From: Strigomonas culicis | Lineage: Eukaryota > Euglenozoa > Kinetoplastea > Trypanosomatida > Trypanosomatidae | Direction: 5' to 3' | DNA: 21,326 nt | Assembly (NCBI GenBank): GCA_000482145.1 | Contig: AUXH01000327.1 | Coordinates: forward strand, 1 to 21,326 | Shown here: positions 15,278-21,326 of the stretch, one piece after another | Numbering within the stretch: the stretch's first letter is position 1 | Layout: the number at the start of each line of letters is the position of its first letter | Notes under the pieces: generated by a model | Databases searched by the model: none | The model's input: only the letters and a program-made list of their open reading frames with translations | What the model was told of the DNA's origin: nothing | Program-made: the position numbers and the translations under genes

Positions 15278-16084
15278 TGCTAGTAAAAGTCAAACAAAGA
15301 GAAGATCACACACGAAAAAAAGGGAAAAAACAGGTTATTGTATATGATAGTGGTCACACTATCCGAGAGCGAAGGTGTAGGAAGCCTTTGGATCTGTATC
15401 CTTGTTTTCGGTTTTATGAGTGTTTGTTTGTTTTTTGTTATTTGGTTTTTACGTTCGAGTATCTTTGGAAAAAAAAATAAGAAATAAATGCAAAGGTGTG
15501 CGTTAGACACTCTAAAGATGGAAATTCAATACAAGAAAAAGAGTTAACTACTGAAAATAAACATCAACTGTATTACGATGTGGAGAACCAAAAAAAAAAA
15601 AATTTCTTCAACACTGAAGAAAAAAGACGAAGATTCTTTTTGTTTTCCTATTGATTTACATAAGTGAACAAGAGAAGAGGAAAGGAAAGTGTGAGATGTG
15701 ATAGCATCATGATTATCAACAATCAAAAGGAAAAAAGACTTTATGACACTGAGAAGAGAAAGTGAGAACAATAATAAAGGAAAAAAAAATGTATGTATAG
15801 AGGACTAGAGGTATTATATAGTGAAACATGTAATACACTAACAGTTAACACAGCCAAAGAACGCTGCCACCGCAGCGGCAAAACGACAGAAGAACGCAAC
15901 AGAAAAAAAAAAGGAAGCGAGAAGAGAGAAGCTCTCTTGACCCCCTAATCACACAAAACGCATAACCCATAACATGCTAAAACACCTCATATCCATTTTT
16001 TTCCTTTAATTCCGTCACATTTATTACACTTCTCAGAGGGTGACGCCACCACCCCCCCCCCCCTCCCCACACACACACGTCGCC
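15278..16084. other. AT-rich spacer (0.8 kb), no gene seen
   Basis: The stretch contains the phosphatase acceptor at the low end and the uL11m 3' flank at the high end, including an 11-C run at about 16051-16061. A less AT-rich patch at 15850-15900 reads an alanine/phenylalanine-rich segment on the minus strand (AFFCRFAAAVAAFFGCVNC then stop), but no ATG lies in frame before it. I therefore do not call it a gene. Confidence 0.6.
15280..15332 (-). promoter_or_regulatory. Predicted spliced-leader acceptor abutting the phosphatase start
   Basis: The minus strand reads a long pyrimidine-rich tract (15331-15283) ending TTTTACTAG, with AG at 15281-15280. Only two bases (CA) separate it from the ATG at 15277. 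If used, almost the whole 5' UTR would be the spliced leader itself. Confidence 0.5.
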
Positions 16085-17143
16085 TTACGGGCTGTGCGGC
16101 GGCGGCGCGGCGGCCCGCTCCTGCTCGCGCGACAACCAGTAGAGATCGCCGCCGTCGGCGTCCTCGGACAGCGCCTCCTGCCGCCGCCGCTCGCCCTCCG
16201 GGAGGCGGTAGTTGTGGAAGACCGTGCGCATCTCGTCCGGCGACATGTCGGCGAGCCAGCCGCGGGTGTTGAGGTAGCGCCGCGCCATCTCGCGGTCCCG
16301 CAGGCTGCGCGCGTAGGGGCTCTTCGGGTGCGACGCGCGCCAGAGCGCGTTGAAGAGCCGCGCGTCCGCGAGACCCTCCTCGAGCTGCGCGGTGCTCAGC
16401 GGCGCGAAGTTGACGCGGTGCAGCCGCTCGTACAGCGGGGCCGCCTCGAGTTCTTGCTGCTTGAAGGCGGCGTACTGCTCCATGTGCACGGCGCGGTAGG
16501 CCGCGCACGCTTTCTCGTACTCCCGCGGCGTCTGGTCCTTCACCGGCGAGCTGTGCGTGTCAACACCGATGACGCAGACGCCCATGCGGCGCGCCTGGCC
16601 AACGACGCGCCGCACGCGCGTCTCGATCGGCGGGTACTCCACCTTGCCCCAGCTGATCTGCTTCATCTTTGCGATCTCGTAGCACATCTCAAGCGTGATG
16701 AGCGCGCAATAGTGGCCCTTCATCCCCACAGGGCCCGTGTCGCCGCGCTTCTTGCGGATCGCCCGCAGCAGGAACCACGCGGTCGGCGGCGGCTCGATGC
16801 GGTAGGTGTAGGACTTGTCGAAGTACACCTGGATGCGCACGATGAGGTCAATGTCGTCCTTAAAGTGCGGCTTCGTGCGGTCGTTGAACATTTTCGCGAA
16901 GTCCATCGCCTTGAGACCGATCTTGGAGAACTCCTGGCCGATCGGCGGGCCCGTCGCGGCCTTGCCCGCCTTCACGAAGAAGCGCCAGTTGTGCAGCACC
17001 CGCTTGTTGGGAAAGTCCGGCACGGCAAAGATGTCCTTCGCCTTGGCGAGCGTGGCGGCGTCGAGATAGCGGTTCGACCCCGGCTCGACGCTGACCGTCT
17101 TGGGCCGCGCCTTGAGCAAGAGCGCGCTGCAGCGCCGGAGCAT
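16085..17143 (-). CDS. MRPL11: Mitochondrial ribosomal protein uL11m with C-terminal extension
   Basis: A 352-residue protein. The start MLRRCSALLLKARPK is a plausible mitochondrial presequence. The L11 fold covers about 52-200. FFVKAGKAATGPPIGQEFSKIGL (55-77) matches the L11 AGKA..PPVG..L signature. It is followed by MDFAKMFNDRT, RIQVYFDKSYTYRIEPPPTAWFLL (103-126) and VGQARRMGVCVIGV (181-194), matching the end of the L11 C-terminal domain. uL11 forms the stalk base of the large ribosomal subunit and helps bind translation factors. Bacterial L11 is about 140 residues; here roughly 150 additional residues (200-352) rich in Arg, Glu and Ala follow, in line with the heavily extended proteins of kinetoplastid mitoribosomes. 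The ATG at 17143 lies 14 bases after a strong acceptor; the frame extends upstream only to a TTG. Confidence 0.9.
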   Translation of the reverse strand: MLRRCSALLLKARPKTVSVEPGSNRYLDAATLAKAKDIFAVPDFPNKRVLHNWRFFVKAGKAATGPPIGQEFSKIGLKAMDFAKMFNDRTKPHFKDDIDLIVRIQVYFDKSYTYRIEPPPTAWFLLRAIRKKRGDTGPVGMKGHYCALITLEMCYEIAKMKQISWGKVEYPPIETRVRRVVGQARRMGVCVIGVDTHSSPVKDQTPREYEKACAAYRAVHMEQYAAFKQQELEAAPLYERLHRVNFAPLSTAQLEEGLADARLFNALWRASHPKSPYARSLRDREMARRYLNTRGWLADMSPDEMRTVFHNYRLPEGERRRQEALSEDADGGDLYWLSREQERAAAPPPHSP

Positions 17144-17157
17144 CGATCGGACAAGAC

Positions 17158-17177
17158 CTAAAAGGAAAAAAAATAAG
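17158..17177 (-). promoter_or_regulatory. Predicted spliced-leader acceptor for uL11m
   Basis: The minus strand reads CTTATTTTTTTTCCTTTTAG, with AG at 17159-17158. The leader to the ATG at 17143 is 14 nt. Confidence 0.6.
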
Positions 17178-17383
17178 TACAATATGATACCCTTTTAGAT
17201 TATTATTATTTTTGAGACACGATGAGAGGACAGGAAGAAGCGATTGCAACAGGAACAGTGTGTGTGCATGTGTTTTAAGATCATGGTAGTTAGTCCACAC
17301 GCAAGCCGGACATGGAGAAGGAAAAGAAATATGATCTTTTTTTTGCTTTTTTTTGTTTGTTGTTGTTCAGTTGTGTCTGTGCA

Positions 17384-17412
17384 TGTGTGTGTGTGTGTGT
17401 GTGTGTCTGTGC

Positions 17413-17449
<37 letters not shown>
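17384..17449. repeat. Interrupted (GT)n microsatellite
   Basis: Two GT runs (about 17384-17406 and 17416-17448) are separated by CTGTGCATAT. On the transcribed strand they read as CA repeats in the 3' flank of the eIF3k-like gene's upstream neighbour region. Confidence 0.85.
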
Positions 17450-17451
<2 letters not shown>

Positions 17452-17591
17452 GTTTTACCTTTCTTTTCTTCCTTGTAATGTACGCTAGATAGATTTAAAA
17501 AAAAAGGAGAAATAATAATAATAAATCAATCAAGAACCCTGTCATCGGCTCACATGCCCGCAAGTGCGCGCGTGGGCTCCTCCCCTCTCCC

Positions 17592-18287
17592 CTATACGGA
17601 CAGCACCTCTAGGATGTACTTCACCGCCTCGTTCGGCTGATCCGTGCCGCGCGCGATCGCCTCTGCCGCGGCGCGCGCGGTGCGCAGCTGCGTCTGCAGC
17701 GCCGCGCCGGCCGCCAGCCGAGCGTCATACACCTCCGCCGACATGCCGAGATCCTCCCGTCCCACCTGGGCGTTGAAAAGGCTTTCGTCGCAGAGGGTCC
17801 CCAGCGCCGCCGCGTAGACGGCGACGAGGTGGTCCTGCACTAGCTCGAGCAGCTGCTGCAGCGGCGCGGCCCACGGCGCGCCGCCGGGCAGCCGCGCCAC
17901 CGCCGCCGCGACGCCGCTGTCGCCGCGCGCCGCCGCGCGCTTGGCCATCATGAAGGCGGTTGCGTAGTCCGTGTGTGTGGTGTGGTGGCAGACGGGCAGC
18001 AGCAGCGCGGCGGCCGCGCGCGCGCCGGCCACCGCCTCGGCCGCCCCCCACAGGCCGTGGCCGCACGCCGTCTCGACCTGCAGCCGCTCCAGCGCCGCCA
18101 CGGCCAGGTACGGCTCCTCCAGGAGGAGGTGCACGGCGCTGACGGCGACGGCGAGGCCAGCCTCGTCCCCGGCGGTCACGGCCTCACCCGCGTTGACATA
18201 GTCCATGGAGCCCAGGTATTTCTCCGCCTGTGTGAGGAATGGCACCAGCTTCTCCTTGTCTTCCAGAAGAGACCGCAAGGCATCCAT
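17592..18287 (-). CDS. Possible eukaryotic translation initiation factor 3 subunit k
   Basis: A 231-residue, almost wholly helical, alanine-rich protein with no membrane span, beginning MDALRSLLEDKEKLVPFL. Its layout resembles the CSN8/PSMD8/eIF3K family: an N-terminal helical repeat region (GLAVAVSAVHLLLEEPYLAVAAL near 44-66), then a segment LPVCHHTTHTDYATAFMMAKR (about 96-116) similar to the eIF3k stretch containing LPHTDFTLCKCMI, then helical and winged-helix-like sequence. The length is close to human eIF3k (218). eIF3k is a peripheral subunit of the initiation factor eIF3 in the cytosol. The similarity is weak by eye; COP9 signalosome subunit 8 or proteasome Rpn12 are alternatives of the same fold. 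The coding nature is clear from GC-rich third positions and the abrupt composition change at both ends. Confidence 0.5.
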   Translation of the reverse strand: MDALRSLLEDKEKLVPFLTQAEKYLGSMDYVNAGEAVTAGDEAGLAVAVSAVHLLLEEPYLAVAALERLQVETACGHGLWGAAEAVAGARAAAALLLPVCHHTTHTDYATAFMMAKRAAARGDSGVAAAVARLPGGAPWAAPLQQLLELVQDHLVAVYAAALGTLCDESLFNAQVGREDLGMSAEVYDARLAAGAALQTQLRTARAAAEAIARGTDQPNEAVKYILEVLSV

Positions 18288-18340
18288 TACCGTGTTTTTT
18301 TTAATGTACTTGTTTGTTTTATTAGTAGTATTGTGTATTT

Positions 18341-18355
18341 ACTACCGACGGTAGT
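18341..18355. other. Inverted repeat, 6-bp stem with 3-base loop
   Basis: ACTACC-GAC-GGTAGT is a perfect short hairpin about 55 bases upstream of the eIF3k-like ATG, within its probable 5' UTR. Confidence 0.45.
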
Positions 18356-18432
18356 GATAGGGAAGCGGAATAAAAAAGGGTTGGACGGAGGAGAAAGCAA
18401 CTTTCTAATAATGAAGGAATGAGAGAGTGGGC

Positions 18433-18447
18433 AGACTTCAGAAGTCT
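18433..18447. other. Second inverted repeat, 6-bp stem with 3-base loop
   Basis: AGACTT-CAG-AAGTCT has the same geometry as the hairpin at 18341-18355 and lies about 40 bases downstream of the predicted splice acceptor, in the same probable 5' UTR. Confidence 0.45.
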
Positions 18448-18483
18448 TTGAATTTGGCTTTACAAACGAAACGTCGTGTTGCT

Positions 18484-18562
18484 CTGGTGACGTACCACGG
18501 TGCATCAAGATCAAAGTAAAAAAAAAAGAGAGAGAATGGAGAAAGAGAGGAGTAAAGGAGAA
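18484..18562 (-). promoter_or_regulatory. Predicted spliced-leader acceptor for the eIF3k-like gene
   Basis: The minus strand reads an extended C/T tract (18562-18518) followed, after about 30 bases, by the first AG at 18485-18484. The 196-nt leader to the ATG at 18287 contains no ATG; an ATG just before the AG would be removed by splicing. Confidence 0.5.
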
Positions 18563-18612
18563 CGACACTTGCAAAAGTATAGATAGGCCTTGTCGAGCGA
18601 CACGCACATAAA

Positions 18613-18630
18613 TATGTATGTATGTATGTA
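18613..18630. repeat. (ATGT)n short tandem repeat
   Basis: About four tetranucleotide units in the spacer between the esterase and eIF3k-like genes. Confidence 0.75.
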
Positions 18631-19137
18631 TATACATGCGCACAGGACACGAAAGCAAAAAAAAAAAGAACATAGGGTGTAAAAATGAAACCTGAAAGGA
18701 CAAATGGAATGTATATAAAAATTATGTATGAAAGAAAAGAGAAAGATGAATGTCTACATGTCAATACTGACACGTTCATCAAACAGAGCACTTCACTGCG
18801 AAGGTGATGTTCTGCCTTATGGCAGCAACTCTTTTTTATACTTTTATTTGCACCATTTATTATTGTTGAAACAAAACAAAACAAAAAAAAACAATAGAAG
18901 AAATAGCAAAACAATACGAAAACATAACTACCGTACGGTGTACGTCTTATTTTAGATATGTATGCAATTTTTGCTTTGTCTTTGCTTCCACAGTTCTATT
19001 CTGTTTTTTTTTTCTCTTTTACCGTTACTATTATTAGCATGAGCTTCCGTGTCCTTTTGAAAGGATTATCGTTATGATTCCATATCATGTCAAGTTGAAA
19101 ATAGAATTAAAAAAACAAGAAAAAAAAAGTGTGTGGA

Positions 19138-19911
19138 TTAATACGGCGCCAGGCCGAACATCTCCTGCCACAGGGGGAAGGGCATCGGCACCTTGTCCGC
19201 CACGATGCGGTCTGCCTGTGGCGACTTCCGCACCGCATCCAGCAGTGTCGCGACCATGAGCGCGCCGCCCGCGTCGTTGAAGTGGAGCCCGTCGACCAGC
19301 AGCCGCGTCCACGGCGCGTGCTTGTCATACGTGACCTCCGCCGTCGCGCCATCTGTCGCGCCAGCGTCGCCGAAGCGCAGCACCGCCGTGTGGAGGTCCA
19401 CGAGCACGACCTCGTTGCCGGGCGTGGCCTGCGCGGCGTCGGCCTGCGCGGCGGCCACCACCTCCAGCAGCGCGGCGCGGTAGCGCCTCACATCCGCGAG
19501 TGTGCGGTCCGGGCGGCGCGCGGCGCCCCACGCCAGCTCGTCCACCGGCGGCGGCGTCATGACGAAGATGCCGCCCTGCGGCCGCACCTCGTCCCGCACG
19601 AGCTGGATGATGGCCGCCATGTTGCGCTGGTACTCGTCGATGGGGACGGGCTGCCACTCGTTCGTGCACATGTCGTTGGAGCCGAGCAGCAGCGTCACGA
19701 AGAGCGGCGGCGCGGGCAGGTGCGGCGGGATGAGGTAACTCTTGCGCGCGGGGTCGCGCAGAATATCGAGCACCCAGCGCGAGTTGTAGCCCGAGAGGCC
19801 GCTGTTGATGATGTGCGCGCGGCGCACGTAGTGTTCCGCGAGGCGCGACGCCCAGTTCGAACGGAATCCCTGCTCCGTCAGTGAATCGCCAAGCAACAGA
19901 ATGGACTGCAT
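19138..19911 (-). CDS. GDSL/SGNH-family esterase, IAH1 (isoamyl acetate hydrolase)-like
   Basis: A 257-residue protein with all four SGNH blocks: block I MQSILLLGDSLTEQGF (Ser10), block II NSGLSGYNSRW (Gly39), block III LLLGSNDM (Asn79) and block V VDGLHFNDAGG (D207, H210). The early position of Ser10, with no signal peptide, and the SRWVLDI and GIFVMTPPPVDE segments match IAH1-type cytosolic esterases. In yeast Iah1 hydrolyses acetate esters; the substrate here is unknown. The frame remains open for 150 codons upstream (to 20361) but that part is Ser/Pro/Phe-rich translation of pyrimidine tracts and includes two good splice acceptors (AG at 20001-20000 and 19975-19974). The ATG at 19911 coincides with the start of the conserved domain and is the first ATG after either acceptor. 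Confidence 0.88.
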   Translation of the reverse strand: MQSILLLGDSLTEQGFRSNWASRLAEHYVRRAHIINSGLSGYNSRWVLDILRDPARKSYLIPPHLPAPPLFVTLLLGSNDMCTNEWQPVPIDEYQRNMAAIIQLVRDEVRPQGGIFVMTPPPVDELAWGAARRPDRTLADVRRYRAALLEVVAAAQADAAQATPGNEVVLVDLHTAVLRFGDAGATDGATAEVTYDKHAPWTRLLVDGLHFNDAGGALMVATLLDAVRKSPQADRIVADKVPMPFPLWQEMFGLAPY

Positions 19912-20314
19912 AGAGGGAGAGGTAGAGGGTGGTGGGTGTGGGGAGGAAAGAGGTGCAACACGAAGGTGGAAATCTAAAAAAAGGGGGTGAAAATGCAGTC
20001 TACAAGGATTGAAGAACAAGCAAAAAGAGGGAAAAAAAAGAGTTAGTGAGTGTATGTATAGAGTGACTGTTGCTTTGGGAAAGCTATGTGGATGGGATCG
20101 TGGAGCGAGAGAAGAGCGAGGGGGGAAATGTATAAACAATAGATCTTCGAGAGGAGGAGCCTTGCACCCTTTATCGACAGAAAACATAGACAAGGAAAGA
20201 GACAGAGCGAAAGAAGAAAAAAAAAGTGAATCATGATAACGGAACAACACTCTTGCTGAAATGTGAGAGGTGTGCGTATGTGTGAAGGAGCAAAAAAGAA
20301 ACAGCCTCTTCTCC
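19912..20314. other. Pyrimidine-rich (minus strand) spacer, no gene seen
   Basis: A 403-base stretch between the esterase and the zinc-ribbon gene, purine-rich on the plus strand. It carries the esterase 5' UTR and acceptors. An in-frame ATG upstream of the esterase (MFSVDKG, near 20186) exists, but its reading frame passes through the splice signals. Confidence 0.6.
20000..20044 (-). promoter_or_regulatory. Predicted spliced-leader acceptor for the esterase gene
   Basis: The minus strand reads a T/C tract (20042-20022), then CCTTGTAG with AG at 20001-20000. A second candidate, TTTTTTTAG, has AG at 19975-19974. Both leaders are free of ATG up to 19911. Confidence 0.5.
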
Positions 20315-21326
20315 CTACGAGGCACCACTAGCATCTGCGGTTGCGACGCTGTGGTTGCCACTCACTACCTCCGCCCCCGGCCACGCATACCCACAGCCAC
20401 ACTCCCACGCCGTGGCAGCGTCATCAGGGGGTGAGCGCGCCCGCAGGCAGCGCGGGCACAGCACGAAGACATCCCGCGCGCTCGCCGCTGCCTGGGCCGC
20501 CTGCTGCTGCTGCTTCCTACCGCGTCGGCTGCGCTTCGCGCCGCTGCCCTCCCGCGGCTGCGGAGCCGCCCGACACACCACGATCGCCTCCACCGGTAGC
20601 TTCATGTGCTGCACGTACGTCCGCCGCAGCGCGGCGGCATCCTCATCGGTGCCGGCCGGCCGCACGAGCGCGCACAGCCGCGACAGCGTCGGCCAGCCCA
20701 GCTCGTCGTAGTCCGTCGTCGCGTTCAGTAGCTCGACTATACGCACCGCGAGCGCCAGCCACGGGCGGCGGTGCGCGGCGCACCCCTCGGCCGTGCAGGA
20801 GCTGTCTCCGCTGGCATCGGCAGCCGCCTCCGCCGCATCGCACAGACGCTCAATGACGTCCCGCAGCTGCGCCACCGCGCTGTGCACCGCGTCGCCCGGC
20901 CCGGCCAGCACCGCGAGCCGCGGCAGCGCGCCGCAGCGGTGCGCGGCCGTGTTCACGTCGCAGCCGCGCCACGGCAGGTCGACCTCCGGCAGCGTGCACA
21001 GAACGCGCAGCACGCCGCCCGCGAGGCGCCGCAGCGCCGCCGGGCCCGACACGCAGCCGAGCGCCGCCCCCGCCGCGTGCCGCCGCAGCTCCGCCTGCAG
21101 CAGCGTGAGTAGCAGACGCCCGCGGAGGCTCTCCCAGCCGTTGTGCGCGACCGGCGGCCCCTCCGCTGCCGCCGCCGTTTCGCGCGGCGCACCGACGTGG
21201 CCGCAGCCGCCGCAGACGGACAGCGGGTGCACCAGCGCGGCCCCGCACGCGGCGCAGTGCCGCGGGCCGGCCGGCGGCGGCGGCAGCAGCAGCGCGCGCG
21301 GCACCGCCGGTGGCCGCGCCGCCTCC
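20315..21326 (-). CDS. Unrecognised double zinc-ribbon protein, 5' end outside the window
   Basis: At least 336 residues; the frame is open through the window edge and the real start lies beyond 21326 (the apparent start at 21304 is a GTG codon inside an open frame). Near the visible N-terminus is a four-cysteine motif, HCAACG ... VCGGCGHVG (21203-21256; C-x2-C-x10-C-x2-C). Near the C-terminus is a second candidate, LCPRC ... WECGCGYAW (20385-20465). Between them is an Ala/Leu/Arg-rich, helical-looking region with several scattered cysteines, then a basic and glutamine-rich stretch (RSRRGRKQQQQ), which could be a nuclear signal. No membrane span is seen. I cannot name a family. The paired cysteines suggest zinc binding and a role with nucleic acid or protein partners, which is inference. 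Confidence 0.7.
   Translation of the reverse strand, partial: EAARPPAVPRALLLPPPPAGPRHCAACGAALVHPLSVCGGCGHVGAPRETAAAAEGPPVAHNGWESLRGRLLLTLLQAELRRHAAGAALGCVSGPAALRRLAGGVLRVLCTLPEVDLPWRGCDVNTAAHRCGALPRLAVLAGPGDAVHSAVAQLRDVIERLCDAAEAAADASGDSSCTAEGCAAHRRPWLALAVRIVELLNATTDYDELGWPTLSRLCALVRPAGTDEDAAALRRTYVQHMKLPVEAIVVCRAAPQPREGSGAKRSRRGRKQQQQAAQAAASARDVFVLCPRCLRARSPPDDAATAWECGCGYAWPGAEVVSGNHSVATADASGAS

Larger units (their letters stand above)
17144..17591. other. Spacer with GT microsatellite, no gene seen
   Basis: A 448-base stretch with the uL11m leader and acceptor, T-runs and a long interrupted (GT)n tract. The plus-strand frames here are Val/Cys repeats read from GT units and are not genes. 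Confidence 0.65.
18288..19137. other. AT-rich spacer (0.85 kb), no gene seen
   Basis: The low end (18288-18483) is the probable 5' UTR of the eIF3k-like gene and carries two small hairpins. An ATGT repeat lies at 18613-18630. A less AT-rich patch at 18760-18825 contains a 5-bp CTGCC/GGCAG hairpin and TGATGA on the minus strand, but no matching CTGA D box in a suitable place, so I do not call a snoRNA. The frames at 18287-18703 and 18438-18914 on the minus strand are mostly Phe/Ser/Leu from pyrimidine tracts. Confidence 0.55.

Noticed and set aside
15845..15900. Hydrophobic peptide-like frame AFFCRFAAAVAAFFGCVNC on the minus strand
   Set aside because: No ATG lies in frame before it; the frame runs back into a polypyrimidine tract, so it is more likely part of a splice signal and leader.
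18438..18515. Protein-like ending DAPWYVTRATRRFVCKAKF in a minus-strand frame
   Set aside because: No nearby in-frame ATG, and it overlaps the predicted acceptor and 5' UTR of the eIF3k-like gene.
18740..18830. Possible box C/D snoRNA in a less AT-rich patch
   Set aside because: A TGATGA is present on the minus strand, but no CTGA D box or terminal stem sits at a suitable distance.
19912..20361. N-terminal extension of the esterase frame by up to 150 codons
   Set aside because: The extension is translated pyrimidine tract containing two good splice acceptors, and the conserved SGNH domain begins exactly at the ATG at 19911.

Overview
The window looks like nuclear DNA of a trypanosomatid (Kinetoplastea). 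Every supportable gene is an intronless CDS on the minus strand. Genes sit head to tail with no strand switch, as in one polycistronic transcription unit read from high to low coordinates. Upstream of each complete gene there is a polypyrimidine tract followed by an AG, as expected for spliced-leader trans-splicing. Where I traced the stretch from that AG to the chosen start, it contains no upstream ATG. Several products have kinetoplastid-style mitochondrial or flagellar roles. Coding regions are strongly GC-rich (GC-rich third positions), while the 0.25-1.6 kb intergenic stretches are AT-rich and full of homopolymers and microsatellites. Stops are ordinary TAA, TAG and TGA. I cannot assign a genus; the sharp contrast between GC-rich genes and AT-rich spacers is unlike typical Leishmania.

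Layout from low to high coordinate (transcription runs the other way): a PI3/PI4-kinase-like protein (180-1607); a 1.58 kb AT-rich spacer; a small 55-residue single-membrane-span protein hidden in the spacer (3191-3358); a degenerate SET/Rubisco-LSMT-like protein with a probable mitochondrial presequence (3615-4727); a large WD40 plus coiled-coil axonemal protein, CFAP57/WDR65 (5318-9658); a Tim50-like, membrane-anchored FCP/NIF phosphatase (10119-11300); a VKOR-family thiol oxidoreductase (11691-12179); a TXNDC9/phosducin-like protein (12608-13345); a dual-specificity phosphatase (14240-15277); mitochondrial ribosomal protein uL11m with a long C-terminal extension (16085-17143); a possible eIF3 subunit k (17592-18287); a GDSL/SGNH esterase of the IAH1 type (19138-19911); and the 3' part of an unrecognised double zinc-ribbon protein that runs off the window (20315-21326).

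The genes do not form one pathway, which is normal for trypanosomatid polycistrons. Loose themes are the mitochondrion (Tim50-like, uL11m, probably the SET-like and 55-residue proteins), cytoskeleton and flagellum (CFAP57; TXNDC9 as a CCT/tubulin-folding cofactor), and signalling (PI kinase-like protein, dual-specificity phosphatase). No rRNA, tRNA, CRISPR array, transposon or phage-like element was seen. The most rewarding items are the unlisted 55-residue gene, the SET-like protein that appears to have lost its catalytic motifs, the VKOR homologue with all four redox cysteines, and the unidentified zinc-ribbon protein.
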